From Novosphingobium kunmingense (GTDB lineage: Bacteria; Pseudomonadota; Alphaproteobacteria; Sphingomonadales; Sphingomonadaceae), in the NCBI RefSeq assembly GCF_002813245.1, contig NZ_PHUF01000002.1, positions 496,001-560,000 on the forward strand: a DNA stretch of 64,000 bases, written 5' to 3'. The stretch's first letter is position 1. Each line of letters begins with the position of its first letter. Position numbers and translations under genes: made by a program. The notes under the pieces were generated by a model that was not told where the DNA came from, searched no databases, and saw only the letters and a program-made list of their open reading frames with translations. Shown piece by piece: positions 7,916-17,000 of the stretch.

Positions 7916-8220
7916 CAGCCAAGCCTGCTGACTAGGCCGGCAACGGAGGCATAGATGCCATAGGCGACGAAGGCTGCCGCGATCAGGAGTTCGAGCCGCA
8001 GCCTGAATGCACGCGGGCGAGGGTGCCCGGCGCGCCAGATCTGATCGCAGATGAACCCGTTGAAGCCCGAGCGCTGCCCGACGACCTCCACGCGCGAGCC
8101 CATTAGCTTGCGCGCCTTGCGACTGTCGTCGAGTTCCCACATCCCGCCACCATCGGTTCGCAGGACAATGCCATTGGGGCCATGGTCGAGGGTGCCCGTT
8201 AGATGTTCGGTGCTGCTCAC
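7915..8220 (-). CDS. DUF5818-like protein with C-terminal membrane segment (101 aa)
   Basis: A GTG start at 8220 overlaps the upstream stop as GTGA and follows GGAAAGG; this is preferred to the ATG at 8241. The first part is a small beta-barrel-like domain (LTGTLDHGPNGIVLRTDGGG, then RVEVVGQRSGFNGFICDQI) like DUF5818 proteins. A hydrophobic stretch near residues 77-98 (LLIAAAFVAYGIYASVAGLV) is a likely membrane anchor. Function unknown. It is coupled at both ends to its neighbours. Confidence 0.65.
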   Translation of the reverse strand: MSSTEHLTGTLDHGPNGIVLRTDGGGMWELDDSRKARKLMGSRVEVVGQRSGFNGFICDQIWRAGHPRPRAFRLRLELLIAAAFVAYGIYASVAGLVSRLG

Positions 8221-8642
8221 CGGCAGGCAGGGCCTTTCCAATAGCGGTCCCAGCGCAGGACCGTGCCGGTCTTGATCATCGCGCAGGACAGATCAGCGCC
8301 AGATGGGAAACGGCACCAGGCTGCTGTCCTGCTGCCACCGGCCGAACCTTCCGAATGGCAAGCCAGTCGAGGTCCCGTGACAACGACGTGGCCGGTGGAG
8401 ATGGTCCCGCGCGGCCCGCCCAAAAGGTGAACCAGTGCATCTCGCGCTTCGATGGCAGAGGTGCGTGGGCAGGGCTGGTTCGAGCGGCAAGTGCCATCTA
8501 TCTCGCGGGCCGCAATGCCGCCGATGCGGATGTGCGGCCCCTCGGCGCACCATATCGGTCCATCGCCATCCCAGACATGGGTGGGGGTGCAGGTGAATGT
8601 CTGGCCCGCAGAAACGACTGCGGCGGCGAAGATCAAGAACAT
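8217..8642 (-). CDS. Secreted staphylococcal-nuclease-like protein (141 aa)
   Basis: The N-terminus MFLIFAAAVVSAGQTFTC looks like a signal peptide. The mature part carries VWDGDGP and IRIGGIAAREID, matching the start of the SNase (thermonuclease) fold, where Asp and Arg are catalytic. The C-terminal part holds several Cys. It is shorter than typical nucleases and some catalytic positions cannot be confirmed by eye. It starts 13 bases after the repressor gene ends, so the two are probably cotranscribed. The ribosome site is weak. Confidence 0.65.
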   Translation of the reverse strand: MFLIFAAAVVSAGQTFTCTPTHVWDGDGPIWCAEGPHIRIGGIAAREIDGTCRSNQPCPRTSAIEARDALVHLLGGPRGTISTGHVVVTGPRLACHSEGSAGGSRTAAWCRFPSGADLSCAMIKTGTVLRWDRYWKGPACR

Positions 8643-8655
8643 GGCTTTGCCAAAC

Positions 8656-9303
8656 CTACTGGAGCTTGCGGCCGAACCATAGGACGCGCCCGACGATGTT
8701 GATCGCCCGCCGTTCCAGGCCACGCCAACTGGGATAGGCCGGGTTGTCGCTCAGCACGGAAATTCGCCGACCCTGCGGCTCGATGGCAACGCGCTTTACA
8801 TTGAGCGCATCGTCCATCCTCAGGACATAGATGCCGTCGCGCAGCCGGGCTTGCCCGTCGCCAAGATCGACCATGACCTCGTCGCCGTCATTGAGCGTGG
8901 GTTCCATCGAGTCGCCATGTACATGGATGATCGACAGGCTTGAAGCCTTGCTTGGGGTCAGCTTACGGAGCCAGCCTTCATCGAAACCGAATTGTCCGCT
9001 CTTGCTTTCCATTTCGGCGAGCGCGCCGTGGCCGGCGGAGGCCTCCACGTCCAGAACCGGGATCTGCACCAGTTCTACAACAGGTGCGCTGCGGTGAAGG
9101 GGGGCGCCCAACACGCGCTCATCCACGCCAAAGAATCGCGCGAGAATGTTGCGATCACTCTCGTCCAGATACCGCGGGCTGCCTTTGCGAATGTACTGCT
9201 GGATGTAGGAGACGTTACGACCGAGCAGGCGCGAAATCCCCGAATATGTGCAGCCCTTCCGGGATAAGATGAGCTCGTCGAGAGCCTGTCGTGCTTCGTC
9301 CAT
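8656..9303 (-). CDS. S24 family (LexA/CI-like) transcriptional repressor
   Basis: The N-terminal part (about 20-45, YSGISRLLGRNVSYIQQYIR) is a helix-turn-helix. The C-terminal part is an S24 peptidase domain with the nucleophile Ser132 in HGDSMEPTL and the partner Lys170 in LNVKRV. An Ala90-Gly91 pair in EASAGHG fits the autocleavage site, so RecA-stimulated self-cleavage is plausible. ATG 9303 has AGGA at -8 and is preferred to GTG 9306. It is divergent from the small gene at 9408, and the shared region holds two palindromic operators and a LexA-type box. It probably represses itself and perhaps transfer genes; targets are inference. Confidence 0.85.
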   Translation of the reverse strand: MDEARQALDELILSRKGCTYSGISRLLGRNVSYIQQYIRKGSPRYLDESDRNILARFFGVDERVLGAPLHRSAPVVELVQIPVLDVEASAGHGALAEMESKSGQFGFDEGWLRKLTPSKASSLSIIHVHGDSMEPTLNDGDEVMVDLGDGQARLRDGIYVLRMDDALNVKRVAIEPQGRRISVLSDNPAYPSWRGLERRAINIVGRVLWFGRKLQ

Positions 9304-9324
9304 CACTCTGTCCTGTCACGAATG

Positions 9325-9363
9325 CTAGGAAAAGTCATCCTAGACTCTAGGACGCATTCCTAG
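9325..9363. promoter_or_regulatory. Tandem palindromic operators CTAGGA-N5/7-TCCTAG
   Basis: Two palindromes, CTAGGA-N7-TCCTAG (9325-9343) and CTAGGA-N5-TCCTAG (9347-9363), have centres about 21 bases apart, or two helical turns. They lie 22-60 bases upstream of the S24 repressor start. This layout is typical of autoregulated dimeric repressors binding cooperatively. Confidence 0.7.
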
Positions 9364-9366
9364 TAG

Positions 9367-9381
9367 GAACATAACAGGAAC
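9367..9381 (-). promoter_or_regulatory. LexA-type SOS box (GTTC-N7-GTTC)
   Basis: On the plus strand GAAC-ATAACAG-GAAC, that is GTTC-CTGTTAT-GTTC on the minus strand. It lies next to the CTAGGA operators, between the divergent repressor gene and the 59-residue gene. Exact consensus match. Confidence 0.6.
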
Positions 9382-9407
9382 GCAAGGCTAAAGCGAGTCG
9401 ATGGACG

Positions 9408-9587
9408 ATGGAGCTATTGGAGCAGATCGAGGCTTATCTGGAACGGACGCGGACGCCCCCCAGTAAGTTTGGGCGGATGGCCGTCGGTGATCCACGTTTC
9501 GTTGACGATCTGCGTGCAGGGCGCCGGCCAAGGCGCAAGACTGAAGCTCGGGTTCAGCAATATCTTCAAACCTCGAAAGTCAAATGA
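9408..9587 (+). CDS. Small DNA-binding-like protein divergent from the repressor (59 aa)
   Basis: Reads MELLEQIEAYLERTRTPPSK, then FGRMAVGDPRFVDDLRAG and a basic Arg/Lys-rich end. It resembles the short alphaproteobacterial proteins with the pattern S-K-F-G-R-x-A-V-G-D-P-R, which look like a minimal helix-turn-helix. No annotated function is known to me. It is oriented away from the S24 repressor and shares its operator region, so it may act as a second switch component. The ribosome site is weak; an overlapping ATG at 9401 is in another frame. Too short for standard gene length cut-offs. Confidence 0.6.
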   Translation: MELLEQIEAYLERTRTPPSKFGRMAVGDPRFVDDLRAGRRPRRKTEARVQQYLQTSKVK

Positions 9588-9797
9588 CTGACAGTTGGGT
9601 AAGCTGCTTTTGGTCCCATAGTCACCCTATACAGCCATCTGCAGACGGGGTGGATAGGTGAACAACGACGTTATTGCCGCACATGATGCGCAAGCTGCCC
9701 AACTGGCAGAGCGCTATGATCATCCTGATTTGTTGGCGTCTTACAGGCCGGTTGAGGATCTGATCACAACGAGAACCGAGGTCACGTCCGTCAATGA

Positions 9798-11183
9798 GGT
9801 GTAATTTCGGGTGTGGTCACCGGGCGGCATGGTCAGGCGGCCTTGGGTGTAATCTGTAGCGGCTGGGCCTCCTCGATCATTGGTGTGGCAAGGGCAGCCA
9901 TGCCCTCGATCTGCATGTAGCGGTGCTGGAGCTGCCACTCGTCGTTCTGCTCGAGCAGGACGGCGCCGACGAGGCGGATGATGCTGTCCTCGTTGGGGAA
10001 GATCCCGACGACGTCCGCGCGGCGCTTCACCTCCTTGTTCAAGCGTTCGAGTGGATTCGTGCTGTGCAGCTTCACTCGGTGCTGCTCGGGGAAGGTCATG
10101 TAGGCGAGGACGTCGTGCTCGGCGTCGTCCATGCAGGTTCCCAGCTTCGGCCAGCGGGTGCGCAGCTGGTCCGCGACCTGGCGCCAGACCTGGGTAGCGG
10201 TCGCGTGATCGGGCTGCAGGAACACCTGGCGGATGGCGGCGGCGACCACCGTGTTCTGCCCCTTGGCCACGTAGGCCAGCGCGTTCCTCATGAAGTGCAC
10301 ACGGCAGCGCTGCCAGGTGGCGCCGAGCACGCGGGTGATCGCCGCCTTGAGCCCCTCGTGGGCATCGGAGATGACCAGCTTCACGCCCGTGAGGCCGCGG
10401 CGGGCCAGGTCCTTGAGGAAGCTCGACCAGAACGGCTCGGCCTCGCTGGGACCGATGTGAAGGCCGACGATCTCGCGCTTGCCCTCGGTGTTGACCGCGA
10501 CCGCTATTATTGCCGCGACACTGACGATGCGGCCGCCCTCGCGGACCTTGAGATAGGTCGCATCCAGCCAGAGGTAGGGCCAGTCGCCCACCAGGGGCCG
10601 CTTGAGGAAGGCGTGCACGCGCTCGTCGATATCCTTGCACAGCTTCGAGACCGACGACTTGGAGATGCCGGTCATGCCCATGGCCTGGACGAGCTCGTCG
10701 ACCCGGCGGGTGCTGACGCCGGCGATCCATGCCTCCTGGATGACCGAGACCAGCGCCTTCTCCACGGTCTTCCTGGGCTCGAGGAAGCCGGGAAAGTAGG
10801 CGCCGGTCCTGAGCTTGGGGATCTTCAGGTTGAGTGTGCCGAGCCGGGTATCGAGGCTGCGGTCACGATAGCCGTTACGCCAGGTCGTGCGCTCGCCGGA
10901 CCTCTCGTGTCGGCCGGCGCCGATCACGCCGTCAACGTCGGCCTCCATGATCAGCTGCAGCACGCTCTCGGCAATGCTGCGCAGGAAATCGCTGTCTCCG
11001 GTCTTCGCCATCAGCTCGGCAAGCGGTAGTCTGTCTTCGGTCATCGGGATCAACTCCTCGGTGGGTGTGAAGTGTGGAAACTCCACCTTACCGATGAGCC
11101 CGGTGGCCACCGAGATCGAAACCGCTGGTGGTGGGGCATGCCCCACCACCAGCAGCACCTCAATCTACACCGGAAATTACACC
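9798..11183 (-). mobile_element. IS256-family insertion sequence
   Basis: The ends carry inverted repeats GGTGTAATTTCGGGTGT (left) and GGTGTAATTTCCGGTGT (right, reversed), with one transposase between them. Length is 1,386 bases. No standard 8-bp target duplication adjoins the repeats. The right flank ACGAG recurs at 9769-9773, 24 bases before the left repeat, and joining at ACGAG restores the host gene. So 24 extra bases (9774-9797) arrived with, or after, the insertion. Confidence 0.85.
9833..11044 (-). CDS. IS256-family transposase
   Basis: A DDE (mutator-type) transposase of 403 residues. Visible catalytic blocks are WLDATYLKVREGG (first Asp), VISDAHEGL (second Asp), the CRVHFMRN signature and HSTNPLERLNKE (Glu). 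The start MTEDRLPLAEL at 11044 follows GAGGAG and is preferred to longer in-frame starts. The gene looks intact, so the element may be mobile. Confidence 0.93.
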   Translation of the reverse strand: MTEDRLPLAELMAKTGDSDFLRSIAESVLQLIMEADVDGVIGAGRHERSGERTTWRNGYRDRSLDTRLGTLNLKIPKLRTGAYFPGFLEPRKTVEKALVSVIQEAWIAGVSTRRVDELVQAMGMTGISKSSVSKLCKDIDERVHAFLKRPLVGDWPYLWLDATYLKVREGGRIVSVAAIIAVAVNTEGKREIVGLHIGPSEAEPFWSSFLKDLARRGLTGVKLVISDAHEGLKAAITRVLGATWQRCRVHFMRNALAYVAKGQNTVVAAAIRQVFLQPDHATATQVWRQVADQLRTRWPKLGTCMDDAEHDVLAYMTFPEQHRVKLHSTNPLERLNKEVKRRADVVGIFPNEDSIIRLVGAVLLEQNDEWQLQHRYMQIEGMAALATPMIEEAQPLQITPKAA

Positions 11184-11330
11184 ACGAGCGCGGACGCTAA
11201 CAGAACCGAAGACGCTTTAGCCCTCGATATTGGCGCAGGAGCAGGCCGGGATGCGGCTTGGCTATCGTCGAAGGGATACGAGGTAGTGGCGGTCGAACCG
11301 TCGCGCGGAATGCGTGCCGAGGGCACCCCT

Positions 11331-11876
11331 TCAGCGCTCCGCAATCGCGACCACCGCGTCGAGCAGCACCTTGACTGCTCCGACGGCAGGTCCTTCGACC
11401 AGTATGCCACACTCGAGGTTCGTTGACTTCGACCGGCGCAGCAGGTTCGCCGATCCGACATAGGCTGCGACGCCGTCCGCCAGGACGATCTTGGCATGGA
11501 AGGTCTCGTTCGCGAGGTCGGCGCCACCGTAGTCGATGATGCGCGTCGTGGCGGCTTCGACACGGCGACCCGCACTTCCGCACGCGAGCAACTGTGACGC
11601 GTCGCGTAGCACCAGCAGCCGCTCGAATGCGGCGGTGGCCTCGAACAGATCGGTCGCCCACGCAGCACCGACGCTGTCGATGTAGGGGATCATGATGGTG
11701 AAGCGTTCGCGTGCTAGACCGGCCAGGTGTCGGAAGGCGTCGGTCGTGCGCGTGAGCGCGACGTAGTCGCTTGCGATGTCGGCGGCAAGCGCGTCCGCCA
11801 GGCGGCTGGGCTCGGGCGGCATCGTCACCACGAGGCGGGCAGCAGCCTTTGGTGATACGAGAGTTTTACCGGACAT
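11331..11876 (-). CDS. drmC: DISARM protein DrmC, phospholipase D-like
   Basis: The 181-residue protein has one HKD-type motif (FHAKIVLADGVAAYVGSANL, near residues 125-145), as in PLD-family nucleases and in DrmC. One motif per chain implies a dimer. The start overlaps the drmB stop (TGATG). DrmC is part of the DISARM core but is reported to be dispensable in some systems. It is the last gene of the operon and ends only about 9 bases from the truncated methyltransferase. Identity rests on the motif plus the drmA-drmB context. Confidence 0.8.
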   Translation of the reverse strand: MSGKTLVSPKAAARLVVTMPPEPSRLADALAADIASDYVALTRTTDAFRHLAGLARERFTIMIPYIDSVGAAWATDLFEATAAFERLLVLRDASQLLACGSAGRRVEAATTRIIDYGGADLANETFHAKIVLADGVAAYVGSANLLRRSKSTNLECGILVEGPAVGAVKVLLDAVVAIAER

Positions 11877-14095
11877 CAGGTGAGCTTTGGATCGAAGAAG
11901 CCGATCAGATTCGGGGCGGTCTTCGGCTCCCACTCAGGACCCTTGCCGCCTTTCAGCACGGCCCTCGACAGCAGGAGGTTCGACGCGATGCAGCTGACCT
12001 CGGAGACCATCACGCACGCGGGGCATGCGCCGCCACGGGAGTCGCACAGGTTTCCCGAACCGCACCGCAGCGTCCTGGGGTCGAGGGTCCGCTTGAGGAA
12101 CGACTCCGAATAGTTTCGCCACATCGCGGAGATGTTGCCCAGGTCGGGGGTCATCCCCTTTCGGTAGATGACGAACGCGAGGTCGGCGGGGAATATGTGC
12201 TCGCCGATGCCATCTCGGTCGACGCCCGACGTGTCGGCGAGCGAGTGCATCATCTGGTGCGAAAGGGTATGCAGCAATAGGTAGACGTATGCCGGCAGTG
12301 TCCGGGGATATCCGCCCATGCCCTCGCGGTCCTTGAACACCTCGAGGAAGGGCCCGAAGTCGTCATAGCGCTCGAGATAGGTGCGGCCGACATCGTCCTT
12401 GGGCACGTCGACGATCTGGTTCGCCGCGAGCCAACGCAGCACGCGGGCCTCGTCGAGCTTGAAGTAAAGAGCCTCGTTCAGCTGCTGCGTGACGTAGATC
12501 GGCCGCTTGTTGTCGGCGATCGGCAGCGGGTCGAACGCCTTCAGCCGCACCGGCATGTCGACACTCATGCCGTTGTGCTCGCGCTTGTAGATCGGCGTGG
12601 CCGAAACGCGGGTGTAGCCGAAGCTGAACTCGCAGATCGGAAGCCCGCGGACTAGCACGAGGCGCTCGACGCCGATGTGGCCTAGGAGCGACCCGACCTT
12701 CTCCTGATACTTCGCCTTGCGCGCGGGATCGTTGACCACGTCGGTGAGCGCGATGTCGGGGTTCATGACGTCGACTGCCGCGTGCCGCGTCATCGCCTGC
12801 TCGATGTGCTCGCGCACGAACGCGTCGTGCTGGATCGTCAGGCGGATGGGATCGTAGCGGCGCGTCCAGTCCTCGCGCACCGCGATGGCCTGCAGTACGG
12901 CCGGGCTGCCGAGCCGGCCGCGCTCGACGATGCCGTCGTTGAACCATGCCCCTCGCTGCTCGCCCGCGTTGTCGCGGTGCCGGCGGGCGGCTTCGGCGCG
13001 CCCGGCCTCTTCCGCGTTCCTCGCCATGTTGAGGTAGGTCTCGTACTCGCTCCACTCCCCGGCGCGCGCCGGATCTGCCTCCACGCTCTCGCGGATCTCG
13101 TCGTCAGACGGTTCAGCGAATGGAATGTCATGGATCTGGGCGAGACGGGTGATGAGCGCGTCGCGTCGCTTCGGCGTCATCAGCTCGACGACCGCGCTGT
13201 CCTCGAACACGATGAAGCTGGTTCGCTGGACGTAGAATGTCGAGTTGGCCCGGTATGACACCGGCAGCATGTTAACCTCGATCCACTGAAACGCTCGGCC
13301 GCCGTCGTTCTGCTGGATCTGGAGGCGAGTGAGGACCTCGGGGTTCGCCTTCTTCAGCGACCGCGTCTCGCCGCACCCCTCGCAGATGTAGCGCCATTCC
13401 GAGAACACGGGGGCGTCGTTGCGCAGCTTGAAGCTGGTTGATCCGCAGGTGCACATCCGGATTGGCCGGGCGGTGCCGGTCTGCGGGTCGAAGTTGAAAT
13501 TGAACGGGCTGAGCGGCTCAATGTCGCCGGACCAGTGGACGTATACGACGTCGACCTGGGTCCATCGGGCCTCGTGTCCGTTGCATTTCCTTGGCAACGG
13601 CTGTCGCGCCTGGTCGGCAACGCTGTCGAACTCCCGAGTCGATCCGCAGATGCCGCATCGGTAGAGGAGTGGGAAGGGGACGTAGCCGACCTTGTCTGGG
13701 CTCGTCATCTGGAAGTCGGTGCGCTCGACCCGCGCCTCGCCGGACTTCGAGTCCCGGAACGGCGTGTCGAGGACGAGTTCAGGCAGGGCGTCGGGCAGCA
13801 CCTTGATCACGCGGTCGCGCCAGTTGGTCACCGAATCGCTCAGGTTCTCAAAGATGAGCGCGATGGTCGCGGGCTTTAGGTCCTTCGCCTCGTTGGCGAG
13901 CGGGACCGACCGGCAGATCCCCTTGCCGCCTTCCCAGGTCATCAGGACGCCGGGCGCATAGGAGCCGGCGATCTGGACGCGCGAGCGCGACATAGTCGGC
14001 GGCTCAAGCGGGTCCGGCTCCGATCGGGCTGTCCCGAACGCGGCGGGGCGCCGCGTCGGGGCGGTGCGCCAGTCTTTTCCCTTCGTGTCAGCCAT
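11876..14095 (-). CDS. drmB: DISARM protein DrmB (DUF1998)
   Basis: Core DISARM protein, thought to act with DrmA on incoming phage DNA. It has paired zinc-binding Cys motifs (CGICGSTREFD, then CTCGSTSFKL and ICEGCGETRSL) and the C-terminal DUF1998 part with LLHTLSHQMMHSLADTSGVD and a Cys cluster CGSGNLCDSRGGACPAC. The start at 14095 follows GGGGG and overlaps the drmA stop by 8 bases; earlier ATGs lie inside drmA. 739 residues, near the family size. Confidence 0.88.
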   Translation of the reverse strand: MADTKGKDWRTAPTRRPAAFGTARSEPDPLEPPTMSRSRVQIAGSYAPGVLMTWEGGKGICRSVPLANEAKDLKPATIALIFENLSDSVTNWRDRVIKVLPDALPELVLDTPFRDSKSGEARVERTDFQMTSPDKVGYVPFPLLYRCGICGSTREFDSVADQARQPLPRKCNGHEARWTQVDVVYVHWSGDIEPLSPFNFNFDPQTGTARPIRMCTCGSTSFKLRNDAPVFSEWRYICEGCGETRSLKKANPEVLTRLQIQQNDGGRAFQWIEVNMLPVSYRANSTFYVQRTSFIVFEDSAVVELMTPKRRDALITRLAQIHDIPFAEPSDDEIRESVEADPARAGEWSEYETYLNMARNAEEAGRAEAARRHRDNAGEQRGAWFNDGIVERGRLGSPAVLQAIAVREDWTRRYDPIRLTIQHDAFVREHIEQAMTRHAAVDVMNPDIALTDVVNDPARKAKYQEKVGSLLGHIGVERLVLVRGLPICEFSFGYTRVSATPIYKREHNGMSVDMPVRLKAFDPLPIADNKRPIYVTQQLNEALYFKLDEARVLRWLAANQIVDVPKDDVGRTYLERYDDFGPFLEVFKDREGMGGYPRTLPAYVYLLLHTLSHQMMHSLADTSGVDRDGIGEHIFPADLAFVIYRKGMTPDLGNISAMWRNYSESFLKRTLDPRTLRCGSGNLCDSRGGACPACVMVSEVSCIASNLLLSRAVLKGGKGPEWEPKTAPNLIGFFDPKLT

Positions 14096-17000
14096 TGCTA
14101 CCCCCATCCGCATCCATTTCCGACGCGCTGCCGCGCTGGGTCCTGATGGCCTTCATGACCTTGGCCAGGTCGCGTCGATCGACATCGGTGGACTTGCCGC
14201 GCGCCAGTGGATCGCGCGCGGCCGCGACGATGTACCCCGCCTCATCCACGTCGCGCAACGACGTCATCGGGGGCTTGAAGGCGGGCAGGTCCTTCCAATA
14301 GTCGCGCAGGCTCGAGATCGTGCCTCGACCGGAGATGTCGCGTGCGAAGTTCTCAACCTGCTTGTCGACGAGGCCGCGGTAGAACTCCTCGTAGTGCGGC
14401 GATCCCAGGTGCGACGCGCCCTTGCCGGCGAAGCCGCTTGCCCGCAGCATGAAGACGACAAGTTCCTTCGTGAAGGCGAGGTGGTCGCGCTGCTCCAGCG
14501 CCGCGAGCCGGTTGACCTGGTCCATGTGTACGACCTCGAACTTGCGAGCGGCGTCCTTCCCCATGAAGTCGCGGGCCTCGCGCAGCATCGCCCAGGCCTG
14601 GACGTATGACGCCATCGTCCGCTTGATCGCGTTCTCCGCCCAGCGCTCGACCGCGGGCGGTGCGATCATGCGCTCGAGGAACCGGTGGAAGATGTCGTGG
14701 GTCTCAACGACGTAGCGGTCGCGGCGGTTCTGCGGCGTGGGCAGCAGCATGACGAACCCGACGTGGGTGCGCCCGACGCGGCTCGAGGCCTGGATATATT
14801 CGGCGATGTCCGAGGGAAGTCCGGCGAAGAACATGCTGTTGAAGCGGTCGACGTCGACGCCGTGGCTGATGGCCGAGGTCGCCACGATGTTGCGCACGGT
14901 CTGTGCCACGTCCGGATAGTCGGCGCCGGCGAACGACTTGTCGGCCGCCTCCATCACCGCCTGAATGTCCTTCATGTCGATGCCGCCGGAGATGAGGCGG
15001 CTGTCAAAGGAGGCGTGGGCACGGCCGATGCGGCGGTGCTCGTGCTCGACGGCGGCGCTAAGGGCGTCGATGATCTGGTCGCCGCCCTTCTTGTTCGTGA
15101 CGTAGGCGAGGGCGATCCGGTGCAGGTCTACGAGTGCCATGATGTCGGCCTCGTGCCCCTGATCGGTGGCGCGATCGATCGCGGCGCGGTGCCAGTCGCC
15201 CGCGCGGCCGGGCGAGATCGCTGCGCGGATCGTCGCGATCGCCTGGGCGCGGCGCGTATCGTCCCTCATGCCGTCCCACAGCGCCGTAACGATGCCGTGG
15301 AACGCCGCGAGGACGCCGACCGTCGTCACCGTGTGGGTGGCGTCGTTGGTCATGAGCGAGACGTAGAGCCGCATCCAGGGCGCCGTTGCCTCGGGCGCGT
15401 ACGCGAAGGGCAGCGACGCCGCAAGCGCGACGCGGTCCTGGTTCCAAGCCGGCGGCGCGGCGGGCTCGGCGAAGAAGGAGTGGTAAAGGTCGGGCCCGGG
15501 GTAGGGGAAGCGCAGCGGTATGCGCTGGTACAGAGTCTCGAGCTGCCGCTCGGGTGCCGAGATGGTCGCGGTCGCCGCGATGATCTTGGGCATTCGGGGA
15601 GCGCCCCAGCCATCGCCGGTCCAACGCCTCGCGACCCCGAGACCGTCGCCCGCCATGTCGGCGATGTCCTCAAGGGTGGTTTCAAGCAGCGTGTCGAACA
15701 GGCCGCTGAACGTGCCGAGGCTCTCCTCCAGCAGGTGGGCCTCGTCCTGGATGATGAGCGATGGGAACGGGTCGTGGAAGACGCGCTTGCCGTTCGCGTA
15801 TGCCGGGAACACGTTCGAGCAGCGTTCGGTGGCGGGGTCCCGTTTCAGGTCCGCCTCGCTGCGCGGATTGTCGAAGTTCCCCCGGTCGTCGGCGCGACGC
15901 GCCAGGCCGAACATTCCCAGCACCTTGCTGATCGTGCTGGTGTTCTGTCCGAGCATGGCCAGCTTGTCGATGGTGCCGAGGACGATCGACGGCGCACGCG
16001 CGTAGACCGCGTCGTCGGTGAGCAGGAACGGCAGCGGGTAGCGCTGGCCATGGGCGCGATTCCAGTCGCACCTGTCGTTGAAGCACAGGATCGCAGCGCG
16101 ACGGCCATAGGGGCCATCGCCCTCGTCGCGTCTCAGGCCCGTCAGCTCGCCGCACACTGGGCAGTCGGGAATCTTGTCGTATGCCTCGCGGGCGTCGACA
16201 TACCGCCGGCCGCGGTCGCGTTCTTGGTCGTCGCCCGTCTCGCCGTCTAGGTTGGCGTCGTCGGGATGGTCGTGATCGGCGACCAGCGGGATTTCCGCCT
16301 TGAATTCGCGGTAGTGGTTCGGCGTGTTCTGGCTGCCCACCCAAAAGCCCATCTCGAACGGCCATGCGCCGACGGCATGGCGCTTGCGGACCATCTCGGC
16401 CCGGATCACTAGCTTCAGCAGCCGCTGCGCCTGCTGCAGGGTGAGAAGCCGCAGTGGATAGCGGATCATCGCGGTGATGCCGCGATCCTTGCCGCGCAGC
16501 CGGTCGAGGAACATCGCGAACAGCAGCGTGCCGTAGAAGGCCTCGGACTTGCCGCCACCGGTTGGGAAGTAGAGCAGGCTGACCCCGTCCTCGTCGAGCA
16601 GCGGGTCGTGGGCCTCCCGCCACTCGTCCATCCGTGACGCGAACACGGGGACGTGCGCGAGCATGAACGCCATCTGGAACAGGCGCCAGCCCCGCTTGGC
16701 GTCGAAGGAGTCGCGAAGAGCGAACGCTTCGTTCGTCATGGTCCAGGCGCGCCACGGCGCCGCGCGCTGCTCGAGGGCGTGGCGGTCGCCGTCACCGCCG
16801 GCGGCAAGGTTGTCGGCCGCTTTTTTGGAGGCGATCAGCAGTTCGACGCCGCGCTCAATGTAGCGCGCCTCGGCGCGCTGCGCCGCGATGTCCTTGCGTA
16901 GCCGCGTCTCCTCGATCGCGGCGTCGGCCGGCTCCAGCCCGACTGTGACCGTGTCCCTGAGCCGCACCTCTTGTTCGTCGATCCACCTCACGTATTCACG

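Larger units (their letters stand above)
9658..11322 (+). pseudogene. Class I SAM methyltransferase, interrupted by an IS and truncated
   Basis: The 5' part starts at GTG 9658 (VNNDVIAAHDAQAAQLAERY, to about 9773). The middle part resumes at 11189 with the SAM-binding motif ALDIGAGAGRDAAWL and VVAVEPSRGMRAEG. Removing 9774-11188 joins the two exactly in frame (ACG AGC GCG...). Homology stops at about 11322, just before the convergent stop of drmC. So the gene was broken twice: by the IS256-family element and by the arrival of the defence island. Only some 80 residues of a protein usually over 200 remain, so it cannot work. Confidence 0.8.

Noticed and set aside
10887..11426. 179-codon plus-strand frame from inside IS256 into drmC
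   Set aside because: It is a chance fusion of antisense transposase, the methyltransferase middle fragment and antisense drmC.
14685..16250. Long plus-strand frame of 521 codons opposite drmA
   Set aside because: It is an antisense shadow of a high-GC helicase gene with clear motifs; the translation is Arg/Asp/Gly-rich without any domain.
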